A stretch of 15,690 nt of DNA from Eubacteriales bacterium. GTDB taxonomy: Bacteria; Bacillota; Clostridia; Lachnospirales; Lachnospiraceae. Position numbers and translations under genes: made by a program. Where the stretch lies: assembly GCA_030536565.1 (NCBI GenBank), contig JAUNPT010000033.1, positions 246 through 15,935 on the forward strand. The letters run 5' to 3'. Each line of letters starts with the position of its first letter. Within the stretch, counting starts at the first letter, position 1. A model generated the notes under the pieces. That model saw only the letters and a list, made by a program, of their open reading frames with translations. It did not search any database and had not been told where the DNA came from. Shown here piece after piece: positions 7,490 to 15,445 of this stretch.

Positions 7490-8491
7490 TTATTTAGTAA
7501 CATGAATATGAGTGTACAAATGCTCCTGACAGTATTCCAGATTACCATTACATTTAGAGCAGTAACGAAATACTAATTCGTCACCATCATTCTCTGTACG
7601 TCCACATACTGCACATTTATGCTTTGTTACAGACGTGCCTGTCTTATGCACAGTCTTATTTGCGCTCTCCCAGCTGCTTTTACTGCTGTTCGCATTATAA
7701 AATTTTTCATTAAACGAAGGCTTTCTACCCTCCTGTCTGTTTTTTTCGGCTCTTTTTGCTGTCCTTACTGCCTTTCTAAAATTTTTCTGCGTCTGGCTTG
7801 AATATCTTCTGTGCTTATTGAAAAGAAGCATAAAAATAATAAAATTCGCCATTGATACCAAGGCTGCGGTTGCCATTACATAGCATGTAAAATAATTTCC
7901 AGCAAGGAAGCCTAATTGATACAGGCCAAACCAGACATTCTGGGGAAGCAGGCTTACGCAATAACCTCCAATAATTGTAATGCCAAAAATCACAGCATCT
8001 AAATAAGCAAGCCATTTAATCTTAATTGGAAGCACAAAAAACAATAAAACCTCATTATCCGGATTTTCAAACGCAAATGCCATAAACAAAGCAAGATTTA
8101 TATATTCTGTACCCATATGATAATTAACACCAAAAATAAGGTATATTACAATAGCCGCAATGACATGAAGAAGCATTCCAGAAAAGAAATACAGATTAAA
8201 TCTGAATGCTCCCCATAATCTTTCTAATACGGTTCCAATCATGTAATAGAAATAAAGTACAAAAAAAAGAAATAAAAAGCTTGTTGATGGGGGCTGCAAA
8301 ATAAATGTAAATATTCTCCATATCTGTCCGTGCAGTATCGCCTCTGCATCAAGCGCTAAATATGTGGAATAAACTGCTGGGAAAAAAACTGCAACCACAA
8401 ATCCCATGGCATAAATTGCAATAATATAATACATCAAATTGTTAATTGCATACTTTCCCATCTTTCGTTCTAACTTATCAAACCAACTCAT
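7490..8491 (-). CDS. Rhomboid-like membrane protein, protease-dead, with C-terminal Cys/His zinc-binding tail
   Basis: The 333-residue protein has about six hydrophobic helices between residues 18 and 225. GQIWRIFTFILQPP (55-68) resembles the first-loop WR motif of rhomboids, and the following helices (YYMIGTVLERLWG, VLPIKIKWLAYLD) have the rhomboid/derlin arrangement. However, the helix that should carry the catalytic GxSG (about 128-143) reads INLALFMAFAF with no such motif, so I infer a pseudo-rhomboid. A long basic linker (226-290) leads to a tail with C293, C296, C311, C314, C321, H324, H328 and H330: two CxxC knuckles and a Cys/His group, likely binding one or two zinc ions. The ATG has an AAGGA Shine-Dalgarno site about 12 bases away. 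The biological role is unknown. Confidence 0.8.
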   Translation of the reverse strand: MSWFDKLERKMGKYAINNLMYYIIAIYAMGFVVAVFFPAVYSTYLALDAEAILHGQIWRIFTFILQPPSTSFLFLFFVLYFYYMIGTVLERLWGAFRFNLYFFSGMLLHVIAAIVIYLIFGVNYHMGTEYINLALFMAFAFENPDNEVLLFFVLPIKIKWLAYLDAVIFGITIIGGYCVSLLPQNVWFGLYQLGFLAGNYFTCYVMATAALVSMANFIIFMLLFNKHRRYSSQTQKNFRKAVRTAKRAEKNRQEGRKPSFNEKFYNANSSKSSWESANKTVHKTGTSVTKHKCAVCGRTENDGDELVFRYCSKCNGNLEYCQEHLYTHIHVTK

Positions 8492-8565
8492 ATTTTAAAC
8501 TAGTCCTTTCATAATTAAGCTTTTAACTGCTAACAGTCAAACATATTAATACATACGCTTTTAAA

Positions 8566-8595
8566 ATTATACATTTTCCTCTAATTCATTGTCAA
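8566..8595 (-). promoter_or_regulatory. Strong promoter of the rhomboid-like gene
   Basis: On the minus strand both boxes are perfect: TTGACA (8590-8595) and TATAAT (8566-8571), 18 bp apart. The start would be near 8559, giving a leader of about 68 nt. It diverges from the activase promoter about 70 bp away. Confidence 0.8.
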
Positions 8596-8656
8596 ATAAA
8601 CTCCTGCTATTTAGTCTAAAATTTATATTAAATCTACCTATTATAATAAGAAATAC

Positions 8657-8673
8657 ATTTCATTTATTGAAAT
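8657..8673. repeat. Dyad symmetry over the activase -35 box
   Basis: ATTTCA (8657-8662) and TGAAAT (8668-8673) are perfect 6-bp arms around TTTAT and overlap the -35. In such AT-rich DNA it may be chance; a regulator site is possible. Confidence 0.25.
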
Positions 8674-8695
8674 TTGGAAATTATTATAATATAAT
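8667..8695 (+). promoter_or_regulatory. Promoter of the activase fusion gene
   Basis: TTGAAA (-35, 8667-8672) and TATAAT (-10, 8690-8695) are 17 bp apart. The -10 occurs as an overlapping double TATAATATAAT, the same arrangement as in the tyrS promoter. The start would be near 8702, giving a leader of about 99 nt with two possible hairpins. Confidence 0.75.
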
Positions 8696-8720
8696 TGTTC
8701 AAGTTCACTTAAGATTCGAC

Positions 8721-8743
8721 ATTATTCTACAGAGGGGAATAAT
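8721..8743 (+). promoter_or_regulatory. Leader hairpin 1 of the activase gene
   Basis: ATTATTC (8721-8727) pairs perfectly with GAATAAT (8737-8743); the purine-rich AGAGG sits in the loop. The stem is AU-rich and of modest strength. Function unknown. Confidence 0.35.
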
Positions 8744-8770
8744 TACACAAGTGATACATGTTATTTGGTT

Positions 8771-8800
8771 AAGGAGGACGGCATACCTGCCGGTATTATT
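8771..8800 (+). promoter_or_regulatory. Shine-Dalgarno site with a hairpin between it and the start codon
   Basis: AAGGAGG (8771-8777) is a near-perfect Shine-Dalgarno site but lies 23 bases before the ATG at 8801, too far for normal initiation. Between them ATACC (8783-8787) and GGTAT (8792-8796) form a 5-bp stem with a TGCC loop. With that hairpin folded, only nine unpaired bases remain (five before and four after), a normal spacing. This both supports the ATG start and suggests that folding affects translation. Confidence 0.5.
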
Positions 8801-11800
8801 ATGAATAAATACAGATTAGGAATCGACATTGGTTCTACAACAGTCAAAATTGCAATACTTGATGAAGACAACAGCCTTTTATTTTCTGATTATGAAAGAC
8901 ATTTTGCCAATATTCAGGAAACACTTCAGACACTATTAGAAAAGGCTGTAAATAACCTCGGAGAATTTGAAGTTTATCCTGTTATTACAGGTTCAGGCGG
9001 ACTGACACTTGCAAAGCATCTGGAAGTACCTTTCACGCAGGAGGTTGTAGCTGTTTCAACTGCACTTAAGGACTATGCCCCACAGTGTGATGTTGCAATT
9101 GAGCTTGGCGGTGAAGATGCCAAAATTATATATTTTACTAATGGTATTGACCAGCGAATGAATGGTATCTGTGCTGGTGGTACAGGCTCTTTCATTGACC
9201 AGATGGCTTCTCTTTTACAGACTGATGCCACTGGTTTGAATGAGTTTGCAAAAAACTACAAATCAATTTATCCTATTGCTGCCCGCTGCGGTGTTTTTGC
9301 CAAATCAGACATACAGCCGCTTATAAACGAAGGAGCAACTAAACAGGACTTATCAGCTTCTATTTTTCAGGCAGTTGTAAACCAGACAATCAGCGGACTT
9401 GCCTGCGGAAAACCAATCAGAGGCAATGTGGCGTTTCTAGGCGGGCCGCTCCATTTCCTATCGGAACTTCGTGCTGCATTTATCAGAACATTAAGCTTAG
9501 GGGACAATCAGATTATTGCGCCGGAGCACTCACACCTTTTTGCAGCGGTAGGCTCTGCAATGAATTATAAGGAAAATATTGTCTATCCTGTTACACATAT
9601 TATTGAGAAACTTTCCGGCAAAATCAAATTAGAATTTGAAGTTGAACGTATGGAGCCTCTTTTTGAAAACCAGAACGCCTATGATTCATTCACTGACCGT
9701 CACTCACAGCATCATGTAGAAACTGGCGATTTATCTGCATATGAAGGGAACTGCTATTTAGGTATTGATGCAGGTTCAACTACAACTAAGGTCGCTTTAG
9801 TTGGCGAAGATGGCAAACTCCTATACTCATTTTATTCAAGCAATAATGGTTCACCACTTGCCACTACTATCCGTTCAATAAAAGAAATATACTCAAAGCT
9901 TCCTCCTAAGGCTAAGATTGTACAATCCTGTTCAACAGGCTACGGAGAGGCTTTAATTAAGTCTGCCCTAATGTTAGATGACGGTGAAGTTGAAACTGTA
10001 TCTCACTTCTACGCTGCTGCTTTTTTTGAGCCTGATGTAGACTGTATCATTGATATCGGCGGTCAGGATATGAAATGCATCAAGATAAAAAACCAGACCG
10101 TAGACTCTGTTCAGCTTAATGAAGCATGTTCCTCAGGCTGTGGTTCATTTATTGAAACATTTGCCAAATCACTTAACTTTACTGTTGAGGACTTTGCAAA
10201 GGAGGCTCTCTTTGCAAAACACCCTATTGATTTAGGAACACGCTGTACTGTATTTATGAACTCTAAAGTTAAGCAGGCTCAGAAAGAAGGTGCCAAGGTT
10301 GCAGACATCTCTGCCGGACTTGCTTATTCTGTTATTAAAAATGCGTTATACAAGGTTATCAAAATTTCAGACCCTAAGGATTTAGGACGACACATTGTTG
10401 TCCAGGGTGGAACCTTCTACAATGATGCAGTTCTTAGAAGCTTTGAAAAAATCACTGGCGTTGATGCTGTAAGACCTGATATTGCAGGCATTATGGGTGC
10501 TTTTGGTGCCGCCCTTATAGCAAGAGAACGCTATGACGGTATTTCTGAATCTACTATGCTGTCAATTGATAAAATTAACGAATTAACTTTCAGTACAACT
10601 ATGACAAGATGCAAGGGCTGCACAAACAACTGTCATTTAACCATTAATAAATTTTCCGGCGGACGCCAGTTTATTACTGGTAACCGTTGCGAACGTGGAC
10701 TTGGCAAAGAAAAAAATAAAGAAAAGATTCCTAATCTTTTTGAATACAAGCTTCACAGACTTTTTGACTATGAACCTTTGACTGCTCAAAATGCACCACG
10801 AGGAGTTGTAGGTATTCCAAGAGTCCTCAACATGTACGAAAACTATCCTTTTTGGTACACATTTTTTACAAAGCTGGGCTATCAGGTTGTATTATCGCCA
10901 CTTTCTAACCGCAGGATTTATGAGCTTGGAATCGAATCCATACCATCTGAATCTGAGTGTTATCCAGCCAAGCTGGCTCATGGACATATTGAGTGGCTCA
11001 TCAGGCAAAATATCAAATTTATCTTCTATCCTTGTATCCCTTATGAGCACAAGGAAATTGATAATACCAACAACCACTATAATTGCCCGATTGTAACCTC
11101 ATATGCTGAAAATATTAAAAATAATGTTGAATCCTTAAAGGACAATGACATTGATTTCAGAAACCCATTTCTTTCATTTGAGAGTGCTGAAATTCTTATC
11201 AAACGTCTGACAGAGGAATTTTCTGAGATTCCAGCAGCACAGATTAAGTCAGCTGTTACTGCTGCCTGGAATGAGATGATGCAGTCAAAAAAAGATATTC
11301 AGGCTAAGGGAGAGGAGGTCATCTCTTACCTTAAAGAAACTGGTAAACGTGGTATTGTACTTGCAGGACGTCCTTATCATGTCGACCCTGAAATCAACCA
11401 TGGTATTCCTGAGCTTATTAATTCATACGGAATTGCCGTTTTAACAGAAGATTCAATTTCACATCTTGGAAATGTTGAAAGACCACTTATTGTAATGGAT
11501 CAGTGGATGTATCATTCAAGACTTTATGCTGCTGCAAGCTATGTAAAGACAATGGATAATCTTGATTTAATACAGCTTAATTCTTTTGGATGCGGTCTTG
11601 ATGCTGTAACAACCGATGCTGTTAACGATATTCTTGTTAAATCCGGAAAAATCTATACTGTTTTAAAAATTGATGAAGTAAATAACCTTGGTGCTGCAAG
11701 AATACGTGTACGTTCACTGATTGCTGCCCTTAAAGTACGCGACCAGAAGCATTTTCACCGGGAAATCAAGCCATATGCATTCCAGAGAGTGGAATTTACC

Positions 11801-13021
11801 CCGGAAATGCGAAAAAATTATACGATTCTGTGTCCACAGATGTCGCCAATACATTTCGACCTCCTAGGTCCGGCACTGTCATCATGCGGCTACAATTTTG
11901 AAGTTCTTGATAACGACAATAAATCTTCTGTTGACGTTGGATTAAAATACGTTAATAATGATGCCTGCTACCCTTCCCTGATGGTTGTCGGCCAGATTAT
12001 GGCAGCAGTCCTTTCTGGCAAATACGATTTACATAAAACAGCTATCATTATCACACAGACAGGCGGCGGCTGCCGTGCATCTAACTATATTGGCTTTATA
12101 AGACGAGCATTAACAAAAGCTGGTCTGGAATATATTCCTGTTATTTCTCTCAGTGCACAAGGACTGGAAACTAACTCGGGTTTTAAATATGATTTAACTA
12201 TGCTTAAAAAAGCTATGCAGGCAATTGTTTATGGTGATGTATTCATGAATGTCGTCTATAGAACCAGACCATATGAAAAAGTTCCCGGCTCTGTAAATGC
12301 CCTTCATGAAAAATGGAAAAATATTATTATTCCACAGCTTACACAAAAGCATGTTAAAATGAGCACCATGAAGAAAAATATTTATGACATTGTAAATGAT
12401 TTTGATAATATTGAACTTTTAAACATCAAAAAACCAAGAGTTGGTATTGTAGGAGAAATTCTTGTTAAATTCCTTCCATCAGCTAACAATTACTTAGTTG
12501 ATTTGCTTGAATCCGAGGGAGCTGAGGCTGTTATGCCTGATTTAATGGGCTTTTTACTCTACTGTGCTGAAAATGCCAACTTCAAAAGAGACAATCTTGG
12601 TACTTCCAAGAAGTCAGCATTTGTAAATAACTGCGTCATTAAACTTTTAGAATGGTTCAGAAAAGATGCAAAAAAGGCTCTTGCAGACAGCAGGCGTTTC
12701 ACTCCGCCTTCAACAATCAAAGAGACTGCCGCACTTGCTAAGGATTTAGTATCTTTAGGCAACCAGACTGGTGAAGGCTGGCTTCTTACAGGTGAAATGA
12801 TTGAACTCATACATAATGGTGCTGGCAATATCGTCTGCTGTCAGCCATTCGCATGTCTGCCTAACCATATCGTAGGTAAAGGCGTCATAAAAGAACTGCG
12901 TACAGAGTTTCCTGATGCCAATATCATTGCCATAGATTATGACCCTGGTGCATCTGAAGTTAATCAGCTTAACAGAATCAAGCTTATGCTGGCAACTGCT
13001 AATAAAAATATTCAGAAGTAA
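8801..13021 (+). CDS. Giant 2-hydroxyacyl-CoA dehydratase-type activase fused to HgdB-like domains
   Basis: The 1406-residue protein joins parts that are separate in classical systems. Two ASKHA-fold ATPase domains of the HgdC/BadF type come first, at about 1-260 (GIDIGSTT at 7-14) and 319-580 (GIDAGSTTTK at 321-330). Each carries the pair of cysteines that in HgdC hold the bridging [4Fe-4S] cluster: C124/C163 and C443/C482, both spaced 39 apart as in HgdC. A Cys motif follows (C604, C607, C611, C630). Two regions resembling the COG3580/COG3581 and HgdB-like reductase partners come next (about 670-985 and 1005-1395), with conserved SECYPAKLAHGH, AGRPYHVDPEINHG, NSFGCGLD, NDACYPS and TGGGCRASNY. 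By family knowledge such pairs use ATP to drive low-potential electron transfer. The substrate of these fusions is not known to me. The frame also opens at a TTG at 8765, but that lies before the Shine-Dalgarno site, so the ATG at 8801 is preferred. Confidence 0.9.
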   Translation: MNKYRLGIDIGSTTVKIAILDEDNSLLFSDYERHFANIQETLQTLLEKAVNNLGEFEVYPVITGSGGLTLAKHLEVPFTQEVVAVSTALKDYAPQCDVAIELGGEDAKIIYFTNGIDQRMNGICAGGTGSFIDQMASLLQTDATGLNEFAKNYKSIYPIAARCGVFAKSDIQPLINEGATKQDLSASIFQAVVNQTISGLACGKPIRGNVAFLGGPLHFLSELRAAFIRTLSLGDNQIIAPEHSHLFAAVGSAMNYKENIVYPVTHIIEKLSGKIKLEFEVERMEPLFENQNAYDSFTDRHSQHHVETGDLSAYEGNCYLGIDAGSTTTKVALVGEDGKLLYSFYSSNNGSPLATTIRSIKEIYSKLPPKAKIVQSCSTGYGEALIKSALMLDDGEVETVSHFYAAAFFEPDVDCIIDIGGQDMKCIKIKNQTVDSVQLNEACSSGCGSFIETFAKSLNFTVEDFAKEALFAKHPIDLGTRCTVFMNSKVKQAQKEGAKVADISAGLAYSVIKNALYKVIKISDPKDLGRHIVVQGGTFYNDAVLRSFEKITGVDAVRPDIAGIMGAFGAALIARERYDGISESTMLSIDKINELTFSTTMTRCKGCTNNCHLTINKFSGGRQFITGNRCERGLGKEKNKEKIPNLFEYKLHRLFDYEPLTAQNAPRGVVGIPRVLNMYENYPFWYTFFTKLGYQVVLSPLSNRRIYELGIESIPSESECYPAKLAHGHIEWLIRQNIKFIFYPCIPYEHKEIDNTNNHYNCPIVTSYAENIKNNVESLKDNDIDFRNPFLSFESAEILIKRLTEEFSEIPAAQIKSAVTAAWNEMMQSKKDIQAKGEEVISYLKETGKRGIVLAGRPYHVDPEINHGIPELINSYGIAVLTEDSISHLGNVERPLIVMDQWMYHSRLYAAASYVKTMDNLDLIQLNSFGCGLDAVTTDAVNDILVKSGKIYTVLKIDEVNNLGAARIRVRSLIAALKVRDQKHFHREIKPYAFQRVEFTPEMRKNYTILCPQMSPIHFDLLGPALSSCGYNFEVLDNDNKSSVDVGLKYVNNDACYPSLMVVGQIMAAVLSGKYDLHKTAIIITQTGGGCRASNYIGFIRRALTKAGLEYIPVISLSAQGLETNSGFKYDLTMLKKAMQAIVYGDVFMNVVYRTRPYEKVPGSVNALHEKWKNIIIPQLTQKHVKMSTMKKNIYDIVNDFDNIELLNIKKPRVGIVGEILVKFLPSANNYLVDLLESEGAEAVMPDLMGFLLYCAENANFKRDNLGTSKKSAFVNNCVIKLLEWFRKDAKKALADSRRFTPPSTIKETAALAKDLVSLGNQTGEGWLLTGEMIELIHNGAGNIVCCQPFACLPNHIVGKGVIKELRTEFPDANIIAIDYDPGASEVNQLNRIKLMLATANKNIQK

Positions 13022-13088
13022 TCTAAATTTCGTTAATCTATAGCATACATATAAAAAACACAAAATCAGAATATATAATGAGACAAAG

Positions 13089-13121
13089 ATAGGGGAAACC
13101 GGCACTGCCGGTTTCCCCTAT
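13089..13121. terminator. 15-bp perfect hairpin between convergent genes, probable bidirectional terminator
   Basis: ATAGGGGAAACCGGC (13089-13103) and its exact complement (13107-13121) enclose a 3-base loop. It lies 67 bp after the activase stop and 34 bp after the stop of the small membrane gene on the other strand. A proper T-run is lacking on the plus strand (CCTGCG follows) and is only loose on the minus strand (CTTTGTCTCATT). Termination is the most economical reading; an mRNA 3' end protector or a dispersed repeat unit are alternatives. Confidence 0.6.
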
Positions 13122-13155
13122 CCTGCGTGGTAAGCCATGTTATTCTAATCCAGAT

Positions 13156-13275
13156 TTAATCTTCCTGGTCTTCTTCAGAGCCTGCAACAGCTCCAATAAC
13201 TGATATAATAACTACTACTGCAAAAATAGAAACAGCCACACCTATAATAGGCCCTAAAAATAAAAGAAAATTCAT
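13156..13275 (-). CDS. Small single-pass membrane protein of 39 residues
   Basis: The ATG at 13275 opens a frame reading MNFLLFLGPIIGVAVS, continuing as one hydrophobic helix (about 3-31) and ending in a short acidic tail, GSEEDQED. This is a convincing membrane-anchor shape with no charged residue inside the helix. Upstream, GAAAG and GGTG give an interrupted Shine-Dalgarno match about 7 bases before the ATG. An in-frame ATG at 13296 would add seven residues (MESWCIY) but has no visible ribosome site. The gene follows ung by 69 bp and has a candidate promoter across the ung stop. I recognise no family and claim no function; it could be a regulator or stabiliser of a membrane complex, as many such proteins are. 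Confidence 0.62.
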   Translation of the reverse strand: MNFLLFLGPIIGVAVSIFAVVVIISVIGAVAGSEEDQED

Positions 13276-13323
13276 ATATATGCACCAACTTTCCATGATT
13301 TCTGTAAAAATAAAACTACAAAT

Positions 13324-13352
13324 AGTATATGCCTTATTCCCCGATTATTCAA
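13324..13352 (-). promoter_or_regulatory. Candidate promoter for the small membrane protein
   Basis: On the minus strand TTGAAT (-35, 13347-13352) and TATACT (-10, 13324-13329) are 17 bp apart. The -35 lies in the last codons of ung. The start near 13317 would leave a leader of about 42 nt to the ATG at 13275. Confidence 0.45.
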
Positions 13353-14028
13353 GAATATTTTCAATCTGCCAGTCAATCGGTTCTACTCCGTTATTTTTTA
13401 AAAATTCATTTGCCTGACTGAAATGCCTGCAGCCAAAAAATCCTCTGTAAGCTGACAACGGACTTGGATGAGGCGCTTTCAATATTAAATGCTTCGGATT
13501 AGTAAGCATCGGTATTTTTTTCTGTGCCGGGCTCCCCCAAAGCATATACACAATAGGTCTGTCCTGTTTATTTACAGCCTCAATCACAGCATCTGTAAAT
13601 TGCTCCCAGCCATGTCCCTTATGGGAATTGGCTTCATGTGCACGCACTGTCAGTACAGTATTTAACATCAACACACCCTGCTCAGCCCATTTTTTCAAAT
13701 AACCATTATCAGGAATATAACAGCCACAGTCACTTTGCAGTTCTTTATATATATTCTGGAGCGATGGCGGAATTTCCTTCTGCTGAGGCAGTACAGAAAA
13801 TGATAATCCATGAGCCTGATTAACATTATGATATGGATCCTGCCCCAAAATCAAAACCTTCACCTTACTTAATGGCGTAAAATGAAATGCATTAAATATA
13901 TCATCTGCTGGCGGATATATAACTGCCCTGCTGTATTCTGCCTTAACAAACTGAAATAACTCTTTATAATATGGCTTCTTAAATTCACCTTTAATTGCAG
14001 GAAGCCAGTCATTTTCTATCATTGCCAT
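13345..14028 (-). CDS. ung: Uracil-DNA glycosylase, family 1
   Basis: The enzyme removes uracil from DNA as the first step of base-excision repair. The 227-residue protein has the typical length and both family signatures: the water-activating motif GQDPYH at 62-67 (D64 catalytic) and HPSPLSAYRGFFG at 187-199 (H187 catalytic). N123 in LMLNTVLTVR corresponds to the uracil-recognising asparagine. The ATG at 14028 follows an AGAGGT Shine-Dalgarno site by about 8 bases; a second in-frame ATG two codons later is less well placed. The gene starts 33 bp after hisF in the same direction with no terminator or clear promoter in between, so it is probably transcribed with the his genes. Confidence 0.97.
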   Translation of the reverse strand: MAMIENDWLPAIKGEFKKPYYKELFQFVKAEYSRAVIYPPADDIFNAFHFTPLSKVKVLILGQDPYHNVNQAHGLSFSVLPQQKEIPPSLQNIYKELQSDCGCYIPDNGYLKKWAEQGVLMLNTVLTVRAHEANSHKGHGWEQFTDAVIEAVNKQDRPIVYMLWGSPAQKKIPMLTNPKHLILKAPHPSPLSAYRGFFGCRHFSQANEFLKNNGVEPIDWQIENILE

Positions 14029-14061
14029 TATATTAACCTCTTATATAAATATCTAATATTT

Positions 14062-14823
14062 TTAAATCATTCTCATCGGAAGCTTACGCTGCTCAAGATA
14101 TTTCTTCAAATCCATAATTTCCATCTCTTTATAATGAAATAATGAAGCTGCAAGCGCTGCATCTGCATTTCCACGTGTAAACACATCATAAAAATGTTCC
14201 ATATTTCCAGCACCACCAGAAGCAATAACAGGAATTGAAACATTTTCAGCAATAGAATGTGTTAAAGCAATATCATATCCTGCTTTAGTCCCATCACAAT
14301 CCATACTTGTAAGCAAAATCTCTCCAGCCCCTAATCTTTCAGCCTTCATTGCCCACTCAACTGCATCCATATGCATGTCTACACGTCCGCCATTCTTATA
14401 GATACTCCATCTGCCGTCCTCCTGATATTTGGCATCAATAGCTACAACAACACACTGACTACCAAATTTATCTGCGGCTTCACTTATCAGATCAGGATTC
14501 ATAATAGCTGCTGAATTAATAGAAATTTTATCAGCGCCCTCTCTTAAAAGGATTTTGAAGTCCTCTATTGAACGTATACCGCCGCCTACAGTAAATGGAA
14601 TAAACACCTTTTCGGCGACTTTTCTAACCAAGTCAACAGTTGTGCTGCGTCCGTCACTGGAAGCTGTAATATCAAGAAATACAAGCTCATCAGCACCAGA
14701 TTTGTCATACATTGCTGCAACCTCAACAGGGTCTCCCGCATCTCTTAAATCAACAAAATTAGTGCCCTTTACAACACGTCCATTCTTACAGTCCAAGCAA
14801 GGAATAATTCTCTTTGTAAACAT
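14062..14823 (-). CDS. hisF: Imidazole glycerol phosphate synthase, cyclase subunit HisF
   Basis: HisF uses ammonia from HisH to turn PRFAR into imidazole glycerol phosphate and AICAR, the branch point between histidine and purine synthesis. The 253-residue protein is full length. It is a (beta/alpha)8 barrel with the two catalytic aspartates at D11 (IIPCLDCKNGRVVKG) and D130 (VVAIDAK), and the phosphate-binding sites FTVGGGIRS (77-85) and IASGGAG. The ATG has an AAGGGAG Shine-Dalgarno site. It follows hisH after a 13-bp gap, so the two subunits are made from one message. Confidence 0.98.
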   Translation of the reverse strand: MFTKRIIPCLDCKNGRVVKGTNFVDLRDAGDPVEVAAMYDKSGADELVFLDITASSDGRSTTVDLVRKVAEKVFIPFTVGGGIRSIEDFKILLREGADKISINSAAIMNPDLISEAADKFGSQCVVVAIDAKYQEDGRWSIYKNGGRVDMHMDAVEWAMKAERLGAGEILLTSMDCDGTKAGYDIALTHSIAENVSIPVIASGGAGNMEHFYDVFTRGNADAALAASLFHYKEMEIMDLKKYLEQRKLPMRMI

Positions 14824-14836
14824 ATCAATCTCCCTT

Positions 14837-15445
14837 CTAATTTAATTTTGCAAAATTTTTTAAAATGCCCAGTCCAACATTACTGCTTTTTTCAGGGTGA
14901 AACTGACATGCAAATACATTTCCCTTCTCTACTGACGCATGGATATGCGTTGAATACTCTGTTGATGCAGCTACAATAGACTCATCTTCTGCCTTAAGAT
15001 AGTAAGAATGTACAAAATATACGTAAGGATTTTTATCTAAGCCTTGAAAAAGCTTTGCTCCTGGTTTAATATCCAGTGAATTCCAGCCCATATGAGGAAT
15101 TTTCAAGCCTTCACACGGAGGTATCCTTAATATTTTTCCTGAAAGTATATTTAGTCCTTCTGCTCCCGGAGTTTCATCACTGCTTTTAAATAAAAGCTGA
15201 AGTCCTAAACATATTCCCAAAAATGGAGTTCCTTTTGCTGCTACATTTCTTATTGTATCTACAAGCCCAAAATGATCAAGATTATTCATTGCATCACCAA
15301 ATGAGCCAACGCCTGGCAGAATAACCTTATCCGCCTGCATAATTTCACTTGAATCCCTTGAGACAATAACATCTTCGTTCAATGAAACCAATGCCTTTTC
15401 CACACTTTTCAAATTACCTGCATCATAATCAATAATCGCTATCAT
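14837..15445 (-). CDS. hisH: Imidazole glycerol phosphate synthase, glutaminase subunit HisH
   Basis: HisH hydrolyses glutamine and channels the ammonia through the HisF barrel. The 202-residue protein is a class I glutamine amidotransferase with the triad C79 (FLGICLGLQ), H183 and E185 (CQFHPEKSS), and the oxyanion-strand motif PGVGSFGDAM at 44-53. The N-terminus MIAIIDYDAGNLKSV is typical. The ATG overlaps the stop of the preceding ORF as ATGA, so initiation is probably coupled to translation of that ORF. Confidence 0.98.
   Translation of the reverse strand: MIAIIDYDAGNLKSVEKALVSLNEDVIVSRDSSEIMQADKVILPGVGSFGDAMNNLDHFGLVDTIRNVAAKGTPFLGICLGLQLLFKSSDETPGAEGLNILSGKILRIPPCEGLKIPHMGWNSLDIKPGAKLFQGLDKNPYVYFVHSYYLKAEDESIVAASTEYSTHIHASVEKGNVFACQFHPEKSSNVGLGILKNFAKLN

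Noticed and set aside
8765..8800. TTG start adding twelve residues to the activase fusion
   Set aside because: The only good Shine-Dalgarno site lies downstream of this codon, and family members begin shortly before the GIDIGSTT motif.
8589..8804. 71-codon plus-strand frame ending as ATGA on the activase start
   Set aside because: Its ATG lies upstream of the predicted transcription start (about 8702). Only a GTG at 8751 could be used, giving a 17-residue leader peptide with a poor ribosome site. The ATGA overlap is noted but not enough to call a gene.
12755..13105. 116-codon minus-strand frame over the end of the activase gene
   Set aside because: Most of it is antisense to conserved HgdB-like coding sequence, and it shows no recognisable motif or ribosome site.
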